Positions 1 to 11,379 of a stretch of DNA of 64,000 nucleotides are shown piece by piece; within the stretch, counting starts at the first letter, position 1, and each line of letters begins with the position of its first letter. The translations under genes and the position numbers were made by a program. Under the pieces are notes generated by a model. It made no database searches. It was not told the origin of the DNA and saw only the letters and a program-made list of their open reading frames with translations. Source of the DNA: Pyxicephalus adspersus. Taxonomy: Eukaryota; Chordata; Amphibia; Anura; Pyxicephalidae. Location: contig NC_092860.1 in the NCBI RefSeq assembly GCF_032062135.1, positions 1,441,499 to 1,505,498 on the forward strand, given 5' to 3'.

Positions 1-573
1 ACAAAGTACAAATGATATCAAGAACCTAAACAAAACCTCAAATGGCAAAAAAAAAAAAAAACAACCGAATAATATAAACTTCAACTGAACCTCAAAATAA
101 AACACAAACTTCAACTTTGCCTCAAACTGCAAACTTCACCCAAACCTTATATTTAAACCAAAGGCCATAACCCAACCCAATACCATAAACTTCAACCAAC
201 CAAACCATGAGCTTCAACCTCAGATCAAACTGCAAACAAACCAACCAAATACCATAAACTTCAAATAACCCTTATCAACCTCCACCAAAGGCCATAACCC
301 AACCCAATAATAGAAACTTCAACCAACCAACTATGAGATTCAATTTAGCCTCAAACTGCAAACAACACGAATAAACTGTAACCAAACCAAAGACTTCAAC
401 TGAACTCCACATCTAAACCCAACACCGCACTGCATACTTCAACCAAAACTCAACCACATTCTTCACCGATGTCCCCAACCCAAACCCAATACCATAAACT
501 TTAACTTAACCTTCAACCCAATAAGACACAGCATGCTTCAACCAAACCACAAACATCTACCTGATATACTAAC
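1..573. repeat. Degenerate AC-rich tandem array, left part
   Basis: Short phrases such as ACCATAAACTTCAACC and CCAAAGGCCATAACCC recur throughout. The phrase CCAAAGGCCATAACCC occurs near 159 and 285, which suggests a longer period of about 126 bp over a 12-15 bp sub-repeat. The copies are diverged, so the array is old. No coding frame of interest. The same sequence resumes after the insertion at 574-765. Confidence 0.75.
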
Positions 574-765
574 CAGGGTGATCCAGCAAACCTAAAATAG
601 ATTTCTTAGAAGTATGTTAGTATTATTTAGCAAAGGTTTTCAATCCTGGGCTAGGTTAGCAGGATCACCCAGGTTCTCCCATGATCACCTATCTTCTCCA
701 GTATTGGAGAGTATTTGTTACATTAGGTCCTTTGACTCAGCTAGTCTGAAACTGAACCCCACACC
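574..765. mobile_element. Small inverted-repeat (MITE-like) element
   Basis: The word GGGTGATCCAGCAAACC near 577 is mirrored by AGGTTAGCAGGATCACCC near 654-671, giving imperfect inverted repeats. A downstream tail (CCCAGGTTCTCCCATGAT, then TTGGAGAG) is shared with two other places in the window (7553-7645 and 42745-42825), so this is a dispersed family. It splits the AC-rich array, which continues on both sides. No transposase is present. The family name is not known to me and the exact ends are uncertain. Confidence 0.6.
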
Positions 766-779
766 TCAAAGTTTACCAC

Positions 780-1095
780 AACCTAACTCAATTCTGTGAA
801 CTTAAACCCAAACCACAAATTACATCCTAGGCTCAAATCACAAACATCAAACAAACCTCAAACCCAACGCAATGCTGAATACTTCAACCAATCAACAAAC
901 TTCAACCTTAATCTTCACCGACATCCACAACCCAACACCATAAACTTCAACATGAAAACCTAAACCATCACCGAATGGTAGCAACTCAACCTCATATCAT
1001 AAACTTCAACCAAACCCCCTCCATGAAATCCAACCCCCCAACCACAACATTCAACTTTATTATGAATCTTAACCAAACCCGCTAATTTCATCCCA
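780..1095. repeat. Degenerate AC-rich tandem array, right part
   Basis: Continuation of the array at 1-573 with the same AAACTTCAACC and CCAAACC words. It shows that the element at 574-765 inserted into an existing array. Confidence 0.7.
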
Positions 1096-1106
1096 AACGT
1101 GAATAG

Positions 1107-1173
1107 TCTGGCTCAGTGATCTCTGTACAGCACTGCAGTATATGTCAGAGCTATATAAATCTATAATAATAGT
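1107..1173 (+). mobile_element. 3' end of a frog dispersed repeat
   Basis: The stretch CTGGCTCAGTG, CTGTACAGCACTG, then CAGAGCTATATAAAT with an ATAATAAT tail matches, on the opposite strand, the sequence at 44577-44640. The tail resembles the SINE-like element at 6311-6617. Only the terminal part is present. Confidence 0.65.
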
Positions 1174-1189
1174 GTGTGTGCATCTGTAT

Positions 1190-1632
1190 CAGCCCCCCCC
1201 GCCACCTACATGTCTGCACCTGACCCCCCACCTATGTGTCTGGCCCTGCCACCTATTTGTCTGCCCCTGCCACCTAGGCATCTGTATCTGCCCCCACCCC
1301 TGCCACCTACACAACTGTATCTCCCCCTGCCCCCTATGTGTCTTCCTCTGCCACCTAGGCATCTATATCTGCCCCCCTGCTGCCTATGCATCTGCCTCTA
1401 CCACCTAGGCAACTATATCTGCCCCCCCTGCCCCCTATGCATCTGCCTCTGCCACCTATGCATCTGTATCTGCCCCCCTGCCACCTACATGTCTGCACCT
1501 GACCCCCACCTATTTGTCTGCCCCTGGTACCTAGGCATCTGTATCTGCCCCCGCCCCCTATGCATCTTCCTCTGCCACCTAAGCATCTATATCTGCCCCC
1601 CCTGCCACCTATGCATCTGCACTTGACCCCCT
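1190..1632. repeat. Minisatellite, about 30 bp unit, C/T-rich
   Basis: Units of the form CTGCCACCTATGCATCTGTAT plus a C-run repeat about 14 times with length variation. Because many units are multiples of three, frames of up to 150 codons (1174-1626 plus strand) stay open and translate into L/P/C-rich nonsense. These are not genes. Confidence 0.85.
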
Positions 1633-2159
1633 AGAACCTGCGTCTGACCCCTTTCCCTTCCTTACATCATGTCTGACATCACTGTTGACCAATCAGGAAG
1701 ACGTATCCATAATCCATGCAGAACCAGGATGCACCATGGAATCTTTTATTTCTCCGGTTCAGATTTAAGGAGCTATGACACAAAAAGGGGTGAACTGGCC
1801 CCATAAGGGGACAACAATGTAAACCTGCACACAGGTGGGTCTGGGAATAAGCGGTATAATTTCCTGGTGAGTATATTTGGGTATCAATGTGAATGTCTAA
1901 AGCTGGATATGAAATATTCTAGTTTTAGGAAAGCATTGAATCTATCAATTTCAATCAAATTTCAAATGTTTAATGTAATATTGATCAATATTCGATCAAT
2001 CACAATGTGTCTGTTACATGAATTTGTTTTACCGAATGCGGCTTACGTCGATCATCCATAGCGAGGGCTGAATGTCGTTAGTTTCCCCTGCAGGGGGAGT
2101 CAGATAAAGGGGGGGAAATTAGGAATTCTTCCTCCAGGGCCCAATTAAAAACCTGAAAC
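1633..2159. other. Complex sequence, nothing recognised
   Basis: No repeat family, motif cluster or coding pattern recognised. The part from 1880 to 2060 is AT-rich with scattered ATCAAT words. Confidence 0.4.
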
Positions 2160-2470
2160 TGGATGGAAATAAGAAAACCAAGATGGCGGAGCAAACTTTT
2201 TCTTAATTTTATTTTAAATCCCAGGAGAGGCCGGCGGTGGCATCGGCACGTCAGACACATCTGCTCCGGCAGCAATAAAACGACTTTTAATGTATATTTT
2301 GCCTCTTTCCAGACTCAATGTCATGGCGGTCATCTCAATTAGGCAGATCTAATTGGTTGGAATTCTATCATCAAATCCCTAATCCTGCCAGTCAGCAAAG
2401 CCCGTCATCCGCGAGGCTTTGATGGGGAGCTGAAAACCGTCTCCCGGAGAGCGTCAGATGTGGAACATCT
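2160..2470. promoter_or_regulatory. Candidate conserved noncoding element
   Basis: A complex, non-repetitive block that keeps CpGs and contains homeodomain-type cores. CAATTAG (2336-2342) and CTAATTG (2349-2355) form an exact inverted pair separated by six bases, as expected for paired homeodomain binding. No open frame of interest crosses it. Assignment rests on texture only; an alignment to other tetrapods would decide. Confidence 0.3.
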
Positions 2471-2739
2471 GGGATGTGAAAGTTAAGATTCACGTTGTGT
2501 GGTTTACAGTTCAGTTTGTGTAGTTTGGGCTGGAACGGCGCATTCAATCTGGAAGCAACGACGCATCAAAACGAAGGGCAATGCATTAAACCGCATGCTA
2601 TACAATGCAATGCATAATTCTTGCACATTTGCCGCACACTGTGACATTTTATTCCTTATTATTATTATGTTTTTCCTCTTTCCCGCCACTTCCTGTCCAG
2701 GAGAAGTAACCACATAAAGGGCCTAAAATTCCAATTTCT

Positions 2740-3010
2740 GCCTCCATGCCCCGTAAGGGTTTTCACGGTTCTCAGACGATGGCGGGATTTTATTATGTGA
2801 CCATTTCCCCGTACAGGACATTGTGAACATTACGGAACGTCGTCCATATTTCTCAGGAAGCCAGAAGACCGGGCTGACCGCATCTTTCCTACAACTCCAT
2901 TATGGCAGCAGACGTCTCGTCTGGCAGCAATAACCCGGCCACGCATCCAGTTTCATTTATTTTCAAGAACACTTGAAATGAGTAATTGGAGCAGAGACGC
3001 GACGTTCTGA
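2740..3010. promoter_or_regulatory. Candidate conserved noncoding element
   Basis: Complex block between AT-rich DNA and the purine tract, with CpGs and a GAGTAATTGG homeodomain-type word near 2980. No coding pattern. Confidence 0.25.
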
Positions 3011-3279
3011 ATTCTGGCAGGCGGGGAGGCCGTAGCGCAGTGAGCAGAGCCCCCCCTCGTCACATTTTGTTCCTGGCTTCTCTTAGGGGACATTAACATA
3101 ACGGTTTAAGTGCCAGTGATTCATAGGATTTGGGAGATTTCCCATCGCGCATTAGTACATATTAGCGTCAGTCTGTGGCCAGGGAGGAGGATGGGAGGCC
3201 AGAACCTGAAATAGTAGGGTGCTTATGGCCCGGGAGGTCCACCTGTAGAAGCTCCTTAGGTGAAGAACTAAAAGTAGCA

Positions 3280-4065
3280 GCAAGCCCTGACAGAATGATA
3301 GATTGATGGAGACGAATACAGAGAAAATAGAGATTGAGGCAGAGAGGAAGGAGAGGATGAGCAGGGAACGATAGAAGGAATGTAGGGAAAGAATGGAAGG
3401 ATGGACAGGAAGAGAAGGGAAATATGAATGGGAAATGAAAAGAAAGGAAAGATGGATGGAAGAGGAGAAGAATGTCAAGAGGCAAGAAAGGAAAAGATGG
3501 GAAAGATGGATGAGACTGGAAAAAAACTATGGAGAAAGAAAGGAAAAAAAGATGGACGAGGGACAAAATTAAAGGAATAATGAATGAGAGAGGAAAAAAA
3601 AGGATGGAAGGAAGGAAGGAAGAGGAGAAGAATTTCAAGAGGCAAGAAAGGAAAGGATGGGAAAGATGGATGGAAAAGGAAAAGAGAGAAGACAGGAAAA
3701 AAAGATGGACGAGGGACAAAATTAAAGGAATAATGAATGAGAGAGGAAAAGGATGAAAGGAAGGAAGGAAAGATGGGAGAGGAAAACGAGGGAAGAATGA
3801 ATGAAGAAGGAAATGGAATAAAAGACAGATAGGGAAGGAAAGCATGGATGGGTGAGATTTGATAAAGAAGAAAGGAAAAAGAAGATAAGATGGACAAAGG
3901 ATAACATTGAAGGAAGGATGAATGAGAAATGGAAGGGAAGTGAAGATTGATGAAGAAGAATAATGAACATTACAGATAATTAGTCGGAATGAAGGAAGGA
4001 TCAATGGGAAAGTAAAGAGAAGAAAGGAAGAATGTAAGGAAAGAAAAGGAAGGGAAGACGTTACA
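3280..4065. repeat. Purine-rich (GGAA/GAAA) tract with higher-order repeat
   Basis: Almost pure A/G on the plus strand. On top of GGAAGGAA-type simple repeats there is a longer duplication. AGGAAAAAAAGATGGACG occurs at 3541 and 3694 (153 bp apart), and AGAGGAGAAGAATKTCAAGA at 3461 and 3621 (160 bp apart). Minus-strand frames of up to 317 codons here are S/F/L-rich by-products of the composition and not proteins. Confidence 0.85.
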
Positions 4066-5289
4066 GAACTCTCCATGTTTAGTTTGGAGTAGCTGTAGTC
4101 ATTGGACGCACATCCGTGCACCTTCAGGAGAAAGTCAGCCGAGGAATGGTTTTATCCATATTTGGCCCCTGGTGTCATCAGGTATTGACAGGTTGGCTGA
4201 TGGATCTCTAGTTGGTCTACTAGAGAACGTTCATATAACTGATCTCAATGTTATTTACCCCATAGGGGGAGGGGACATCTGTCCTAATATCACAGCAGAA
4301 GGACAAGGACAAGTTCATTTGGCCCCACCAGAGCCTGCAAGGCAGAAGCTACACTTAACCACACTCCACCCTGGTATACCTGTGCCAGGTCCGCCATGAT
4401 TGTGTAGACCTGGAGAAGTGACCAGGAAGCTCAGGACTCATCACCAGGTTTCTTGTTTTTCGGACATCTACTTCCCACTCCTCCTTCTACACCGTATGGA
4501 GATTCGGTGAACACAAAGGAATCACATGCAAATCACAATGGTCCGGGCCACACTGGTAAAGGCAGAAATGCGTTGATGCATTGTAACGTGTGCTAAACTA
4601 CATAAAAATATAACATATCTACATTTATTCTCCCCAATCCAAGGCTTCAATGTGAACTTGGCACCTAGCCTAGCACAAGTGGCTTTGTGGTGACCTTGTG
4701 ATATTCGGTGGCATGATGTGTGATCTCAATATTCTCTCTCCAGCCCGCACTACAGATCTCAGAAGAATTCCTACAGAGAAGGCGTGAAAAACTATTCATT
4801 CCAAACAATTTACAGCTTCACATATCACAAAAACATGTCAACATCCAATATGAGCAAACAAAGGCCCCGAATGAAATGCCAAGGTTGGCATCAAACAGGT
4901 GACCCCAGGTGATTAAAGAATCTCAAAACCAAAACAAAACAAAACCCGAGGAGAACAATATACCATAGATATGGAGATCATAGATCAAAGTGAGATCACG
5001 AAATGGAACGGTGGAGAGACTCCGGGTCTGGTTTTATTTAGAATAGACTAAATGCCAACACATTACAGGGAACGGGACTTACTTCATGATGGCTGTGATT
5101 TATGCTGAAATGTCAGTGCATGAACTGCAAAAAATCTTTAGGATTGTGCAAACAATTTCTTGTACAAAGACTCCAAAGATCTGAATTGGATGAAAAAAAT
5201 TCAGGAAAAAAACTCCACCAACTCCTATTGTGTAGATTGTATGTCAAAGTCTCCTATTGAAGAACCAATGGAGCTCATGCACGGACATT
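4066..5289. other. Complex sequence without recognised gene
   Basis: No gene or repeat family recognised. A short AAAAC-type simple repeat lies at about 4917-4945, and one octamer word ATGCAAAT at 4526-4533. Confidence 0.4.
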
Positions 5290-5385
5290 TTATTATAATT
5301 TACACCCCTGATGAAGGGTATGCGCAGCCCCGGAATGTTCACCATTAGGTTCATTTTCAATAAAGTGACCTTTTTTTTTTATTTG
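5290..5385 (+). mobile_element. Tail of a dispersed 'CCTGATGAAG' element
   Basis: CCCTGATGAAGGG, then TTCAATAAAGTGACC and a T-run, resemble the AATAAAG-plus-T-run ends at 21070-21095 and 15655-15675. Elsewhere in the window related sequence carries the word GAAACGCGT. Family name not assigned. Confidence 0.4.
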
Positions 5386-5549
5386 GACCCCGCACCTCCG
5401 ATGTTTCTCTGATAAGACATTAAATTAAAATGAAATTCATTATTATTTATGTGCAGTGCGCCCGGTCTTCTCTGAATTCCCAATCACCCCTCTGGCATGT
5501 TATAAATGATCATCAATGCATTAGAAGTCAGTGGAGAACCGTTCGGAAT

Positions 5550-5960
5550 CCATCAATCTCCAAATATACATAAAATAACTGAATCGGGCACGGAATGATC
5601 CTTTATGTGCCGGCATGGCATTGACTGGTCCATAATAAAATCTCAGCTTCTATTTAGACATTGCATTGATTGCGGATGAATTTCAGCGAACGATTTCACA
5701 TCAATCAGCGGCTCCCATCCATCACCCCCAACCTGGCAAAAGCCCTGCCGGCCTCAGACGGTTCCTACTCGTCACCACACACGGCCATACATCACCGTCT
5801 CCCTCTCACAATGGTTACCGGATTTATTGCCCAATCTGTGGCTGGTAATGTGATCTTTATTCTCTGTTCTATAAATCTTCCCCTTATGTCTGGGAGCTGA
5901 GGGCAGAGAAATAGAAGCGTACAATATTCGGGCAGCTGCAAGAATGGCGCTACAGACGTG
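5550..5960. promoter_or_regulatory. Candidate conserved noncoding element
   Basis: Complex block with retained CpGs (CACGGAATG, GCGAACGATT, TTACCGGATTTATTG) and no repeats. The small frames over it have no recognisable domain. Call is by texture only. Confidence 0.25.
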
Positions 5961-6310
5961 CGCTTGTATATTTACTTGTACATGTTGTATTTTCTGCCAG
6001 GCTCTGCACATAAATAAAGAGTTTGTCTTGTTACTCCGACTGGAACAAAAATGTGAAAACAAAGGAAATCTTTTATGGATTTTTACCATTGTCCTATGAA
6101 CTTGTATTAAAATACGTTCCTCATTGAATTCAACTTCCTGCCCTCCAATGGTCTGAGCTGGGGCCCTTTACCAAAAATTTGAAGGAGTGACCGAAACAGT
6201 AAACGGAGCAATGCCCCCCTCTGCCAGGGTCTGCCACCATTCTTACCCACTGCGGGTATAGTAGGACCGCCATCCGAAATCTCTGGCCCCAATACAAGGT
6301 AAACTTCTGA

Positions 6311-6617
6311 GCACTGTTGGCTCAGTGGGTAGCACTCAAATCTTGGCCAGGACGCTATCTGCATGGAGTTTGCAGGTTCTCCCCGTATTTGCATCGGTTT
6401 CCTCCCATATCCCAAAAACATGCAGTTAGGTTAATTGGCTTCCCCCCCCCCAAAAAAAAAAGTTACCCTTAGACTGTGGTAATGTCATGTGACTATGGGG
6501 GGGAGATTAGATTTTGAACCCCTTTGAGGAACAGCTAGTGACATGACTATAGACTTTGTACAGCGCTGCATAATATGTCGGCGCTATATGAATACTGTGT
6601 AAAAATAATAATAATAA
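6311..6617 (+). mobile_element. SINE-like element typical of frog genomes
   Basis: The head carries TGGCTCAGTGG (6318-6328), a good Pol III A box. The expected B box (GGTTCGAATCC type) is missing, apparently through a deletion. The body contains TGGAGTTTGCAGGTTCTCC, AACATGCAGTTAGG, an AGACTGTGGTAATG stretch, and the hallmark end TTTGTACAGCGCTGC followed by GGCGCTATATGAAT with an AATAATAATAAT tail. This end is extremely common in frog genomes and is the best clue to the organism. No target-site duplication was confirmed. Confidence 0.75.
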
Positions 6618-6620
6618 CTT

Positions 6621-6895
6621 CCTGGGCTCCCCTACCCAATGCCTAAACACCCATGCATTGAAAAAGTCAAGTTCTTCTGTACAGAAATACCTCCCGTCCC
6701 CCTGCGATGGTGGCCCTGGACCCCGGTGCCAAGATAAACAACCAATCAGCAGCAAAGGTTTAACACCTTGAATAGGACACAAAACTAAAACCATATTAAT
6801 GATTATTCACCGAATCCTTGGTTTAGTCATTGGTGGCACGTTGTTTGGTCCAACAAACACATTCATTTCTGGTGACCTTCATTAGTTTGTAATAT
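6621..6895. other. Complex sequence, nothing recognised
   Basis: No gene, repeat or motif cluster recognised here. Confidence 0.3.
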
Positions 6896-6899
6896 AACA

Positions 6900-7190
6900 C
6901 AGCCATCGCCCCCCCTCCGGACCATTTCCCCCCAATTATACCCCACAGGACGTCTCTTTCTTTAAATAGCTGCATAACATTCGAGGACATTTCAATGAGA
7001 CCTCCAAGTCTCTCAGATCATCAATCTCTGGGATGACCCCCGCGCGGCGTTCCTCTGATACATGGCAGGATAATTGGCGGGTCTGGTATAACGTTATACC
7101 AACGTATAATTACACGGCCACAGGAGCCCCAGATTTCCAATGATTGGTCAAAGACCAGCTTGTCATCATATAAAGGCGAGGTGACACCTT
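6900..7190. promoter_or_regulatory. Candidate regulatory block with 18-bp palindrome
   Basis: Complex CpG-retaining block that contains the perfect palindrome TGGTATAACGTTATACCA at 7084-7101, followed closely by CGTATAATTACACGG. A dimeric factor or a cruciform could explain the palindrome. No gene in the block. Confidence 0.3.
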
Positions 7191-7552
7191 CCAGGGAAAT
7201 GTAGACAGTGCTAATGGCTTGTGAATATCAAAAGGTCAGCTCATATAAAACAAAGAATCATAAAACACTCAGAGAGATGAATAATATGGGGAGAGATCTG
7301 TGCTGCATTGGCCCCACTCCCCACACTCATTGTGATATAGGGCCACATATGGGGGGTGACAACCCTACCAGTACCTGGGGTCACTATGCTGGCTCCTTCT
7401 AACCACCAAACTTCTCCAGACTCGGGGCAACAACCCTGAGCCCATCTCTAAGGCAACTCTGCTACCCCAAATCCTTTTCTATGTCTCTGTCATGGGAGAA
7501 CCTGGAATGGATCTGGTCCAGGACTGAAAACTAATAAAAAATGATTAGGAAA
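7191..7552. other. Complex sequence, nothing recognised
   Basis: A 64-codon frame at 7208-7402 has no recognisable domain and no splice context that I trust. Confidence 0.3.
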
Positions 7553-7645
7553 ACCATTCCAGGTTTGCTGGATCACCCAGGTTCCTCCATGATTGTCCAG
7601 TTTTGGAGAGCTTTGATACATCAGGTTCATATTCACCCCCTAAAA
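7553..7645 (+). mobile_element. Fragment of the 'TGCTGGATCACCC' family
   Basis: CCAGGTTTGCTGGATCACCC, then GGTTCCTCCATGATTG and TTTTGGAGAGCTTTGAT, match the downstream part of the element at 574-765 and the copy at 42745-42825. Only one side of the element is present. Confidence 0.6.
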
Positions 7646-8104
7646 ACCCAACCTGAACTTTTTTCAGTCTGTGTATTATTTGGGAAATTACTCTTCACCC
7701 CCCAAGCCTAGAAGTACAACCGGAAAGTAAAATTTCCATAATGAGGGGCATTTCCTTCTCCTGGGCTATTGTTCAGACTGGTGGTGAGGTTGCAGTTACA
7801 GCTTTTTCCTGCCAATGAGACGCTGCCTGGGCGGCGGTGCCACAGGTAGCTTCCCCATAGGAAATGAAGGGGGCGACAGCGAGCGGTCTGGTGTACAGAC
7901 GCCGGTTCTTTAGGCCATGTGACTGACCGAGCAGCTGGCAGGAGCCGCGTGGAATCACTTGATATTTCTGTAGATCTAAACTTACCCCTCAGGTAATTGT
8001 GATAAGACAAACATCCCCAACCAATATTTCTTCTTACCTCTTGCTTTCGGGTCAACTTTGTATTTCCCATCATTTTCTCACTAAGTGAAAATAGGAAACA
8101 ATGG
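7646..8104. other. Complex sequence with spurious 121-codon frame
   Basis: The minus-strand frame 7708-8073 and a nested one show no known domain. Nothing else recognised. Confidence 0.3.
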
Positions 8105-8850
8105 CAAACAGAGTGAATCCCCCCAATGAATCTAGAGAATTAGACAGGGCGAATCTAACAGATTGACAAAGAAAAAGGGTAAATACCCCAATGGACCGGG
8201 ACAAGTAGGATGAACCTTACCAAATGACCAAGATGAACAGGGTGAATCTCTTTAATGTAATAGGACAAAAAGAGAGGGTGAATGTCCCCAATTGACCAGG
8301 ACAAGAAGACTGAACAAAGACAAACATGGTGAATCTCCTTAATGGAGTGGGACAAATAGAGAGGTGAATGTCCCCAATGAACTGGGACAAGTAGGATGAA
8401 CCTTCCCAAGAGACCAAAGCAAACAGGGTGAATCTCCTTAATGGAGTGGGACAAATAGAGAGGTGAATGTCCCCAATGAACTGGGACAAGTAGGATGAAC
8501 CTTCCCAAGAGACCAAAGCAAACGGTGAATCTCCTTGAAATAATACAAATGAAAAGGGTGAATGTCCCCAATGGACCAGATCAAGTAGGATGAATTAAGA
8601 CAAATAGGGTGAATCTCCCCAATGGAGTAGGACAAATAGAGAGGTGAATGTCCTCAATAGAGCGGGACAAGTAGGATGAACCTTCCCAAGAGACCAAAGC
8701 AAAGAGGGTGAATCTCCTTGAAATGAAATATAATATTAAAATAAAAGGGAGAATCTCCTAATAAAACAGGTCAAATAGAAAGGGTGAATGTCTCCAATGG
8801 ACCAGGACAAGTGGGATAAACCTTCACAATTGACCAAGACAAATGGGGTG
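8105..8850. repeat. Minisatellite: 33-bp unit in a 99-bp higher-order repeat
   Basis: Three related 33-bp subunits (GGGTGAATCTCC..., AGGTGAATGTCCCC..., GATGAACCTTCCC...) make a 99-bp unit. Two adjacent 99-bp units starting at 8341 and 8440 are nearly identical, while outer units are diverged. Because 99 is divisible by three, minus-strand frames of 65-138 codons remain open; they are repeat artefacts. Confidence 0.85.
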
Positions 8851-9059
8851 AATCTCTCACATACTGAAATAAAAACTTGATAGAAGTTACCAAACATATT
8901 TCGTTAAATCTGGAAAACCCAGCAGTGACCCTTTTCATCTACATAAAGATTCACCCATTCAATTCACACAAGATCTATCAGGTGGGGTCGGCCTCCTCCC
9001 TCCATCTCTTTGATCCATCACATGGCCATTATATTAAACCTATCATCATGTGACCAGAA

Positions 9060-9480
9060 AGCCTTGAGGTCACCTGATGGTTTGGCCGGTCAAGCAGCGG
9101 ACCTGTTGGGTTTTGGTACAGGAAGCTCCACATTCATTCTGCATTGTACAGAGAGAATCTTTCGAGTTTTATTTCTGCATTGAAACTTTTGAGATTGGAA
9201 TTCTCCTTGGCGAAACCTCAAGGACAAAATCTCCGAGGTCTCGTATTCCTGAAATTCAGCAAAGAAATTTCTCTTGAACAATTCATCAACATGCCAAGGC
9301 AGGCGGCTAAAAATAGTGATTTTCTCTTTTACATGGATCTGGTTTGATCAATTTTTTATCGACTTTCCGAGGGCTGAAGATGCCGATGGCCTGAAGGGGC
9401 TGCGGGATGAAAAGTCATCACAAGGATTGAACTGGTCAATGCTGGAGATTTAAAGATCTAACCGGGGGCCAATTCAGAAT
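9060..9480. promoter_or_regulatory. Candidate regulatory block with MEF2-type site
   Basis: Complex block containing CTAAAAATAG at 9307-9316, a perfect MEF2 consensus (YTAWWWWTAR), next to TGATCAATTTTTTATCG. Frames of 63-67 codons on both strands overlap and show no domain. The regulatory role is inference. Confidence 0.3.
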
Positions 9481-10130
9481 GTTTTATTATAGAAGAAGAA
9501 AGGAGAAGCAAGGAACCAGGAGGACCTTCAGTGAATTACTCTTAGGTTATGAATGACAATAAGAAAATGTACAGGAAGCTGAACGCAGGTATTTAAAAGG
9601 AATATACAATGTTTAATATTACACAAATGCACTACAAAGCCCAGCATTACCTGGTTACCTGCACAGCACACCTGCTACAAAATTACATGAACCCCCACCA
9701 CCACCACCATCATAGACAGTCTCCAGCGAGGGGACCTCGTAATACCAAAAAATGGTTTCTTCCATGATCTTGGGCTGGAGAAATCAGATTACACAGACTG
9801 CTGAATAATTGAGGACACGCCCCTTCTCCAGCACCTCCTGGATTGGTCAGTTTACACAGGCAGGACGGCAGTGTTGGCTTTCATTGATCACAAGTGGATC
9901 TGAGAAATGATCATGGAGGACGCAGCTGGGGGTTATTGATTTTGGATATACCAAGAAATGTTTTGGGGTTTTTTGTCCTGATGGGGAAGAGAAGTTTGGG
10001 GGAATATTGGGAGGGCGATGAATCTTCATATTTCACCAGAACAGACAACGATGGAAAGAAATAATTTGTTTACTGGAAACCATCAGCACCACAAGTCCCA
10101 ACAGGAAAAGGACAATATATGAACGCGTAT
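9481..10130. other. Complex sequence with short (CAC)n run
   Basis: A short CCACCACCACCACCATCAT simple repeat lies near 9694-9714. Nothing else recognised. Confidence 0.4.
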
Positions 10131-10139
10131 GATTCATCC

Positions 10140-11375
10140 CCATTGGTATTTTGGGGTACAATCTCTGTATTGGTTGGAGCCCTTTGACTTTTATTTTGGG
10201 GGTCTCAATATACAATGTATTGTGACATCTCACGTTTTTATTTTAAGGGGTACAATCTTTACATAAAATTTAGTGTTGACGATACGCCCCCAGAGTTATT
10301 TTTGGGGTTCAGTCTCTCTATACAGTGTGAGTTATAGTTCTCCCATTTTTGTTTTGGGGGTACAATGTATCGGNNNNNNNNNNNNNNNNNNNNNNNNNNN
10401 NNNNNNNNNNNNNNNNNNNNNNNNNNNNNNNNNNNNNNNNNNNNNNNNNNNNNNNNNNNNNNNNNNNNNNNNNNNNNNNNNNNNNNNNNNNNNNNNNNNN
10501 NNNNNNNNNNNNNNNNNNNNNNNNNNNNNNNNNNNNNNNNNNNNNNNNNNNNNNNNNNNNNNNNNNNNNNNNNNNNNNNNNNNNNNNNNNNNNNNNNNNN
10601 NNNNNNNNNNNNNNNNNNNNNNNNNNNNNNNNNNNNNNNNNNNNNNNNNNNNNNNNNNNNNNNNNNNNNNNNNNNNNNNNNNNNNNNNNNNNNNNNNNNN
10701 NNNNNNNNNNNNNNNNNNNNNNNNNNNNNNNNNNNNNNNNNNNNNNNNNNNNNNNNNNNNNNNNNNNNNNNNNNNNNNNNNNNNNNNNNNNNNNNNNNNN
10801 NNNNNNNNNNNNNNNNNNNNNNNNNNNNNNNNNNNNNNNNNNNNNNNNNNNNNNNNNNNNNNNNNNNNNNTCTTCCATTATCATTTCGGGGTACAATCTC
10901 TATATACAATGTATTGGTGTGAGCAATTGTTTTGGGGGTCATCCTCTATATACAATGTATCAGTGTGGTCAGTACGCCCCCATTGTTATTTTGGGGTACA
11001 TTCTCTGTATACGATGTATCGGCATGGTCAGTTCATCCTTCATTTTTATTTTTTGGGGACAATCTCTTTATTATCATGGTATCGGTGTGAGCTGTACAGC
11101 TCCCAGTTTTGGGGTTCAGTCTCTACATAATGTATCAGTGTGAACAATTCATACTAATTTTGGGGTACCATCTCTATATACAATGTTTGGGTGTGAGCAA
11201 TTGTTTTGGGGTCATTCTCTATATACAATATATCAGTGTGGTCGGAGCGCCCCCCATTGGTATTTTGGGGTACAATCTCTATATACAATATATCGCAGTG
11301 GTCGATACATCCCCATTCTTATTTTGGGGGTCATTCTCTATATACAATGTACCACTATGGCCCATTTTTATTTTG
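10140..11375. repeat. Minisatellite, about 50-65 bp unit, containing an N gap
   Basis: Units of the form TTTTGGGGTACAATCTCTAT followed by ATACAATGTATCAGTGTGG recur about every 50-65 bp on both sides of the gap at 10374-10870. The gap therefore almost certainly contains more units. Long frames reported across it consist of N codons. Confidence 0.85.
10374..10870. other. Assembly gap, 497 N
   Basis: Run of N lying inside the minisatellite at 10140-11375. Confidence 0.99.
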
Positions 11376-11379
11376 GGTT

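Noticed and set aside
3152..4121. Minus-strand frames of 108-317 codons
   Set aside because: They lie over the purine tract and translate to S/F/L/P-rich low-complexity sequence. Loss of stop codons follows from base composition.
6311..6345. Functional tRNA gene
   Set aside because: Only an A-box-like word is present. There is no cloverleaf and no B box, and it is the head of a SINE-like repeat.
10259..11143. Frames of 185-285 codons across 10.3-11.1 kb
   Set aside because: Mostly N codons; flanks are minisatellite.
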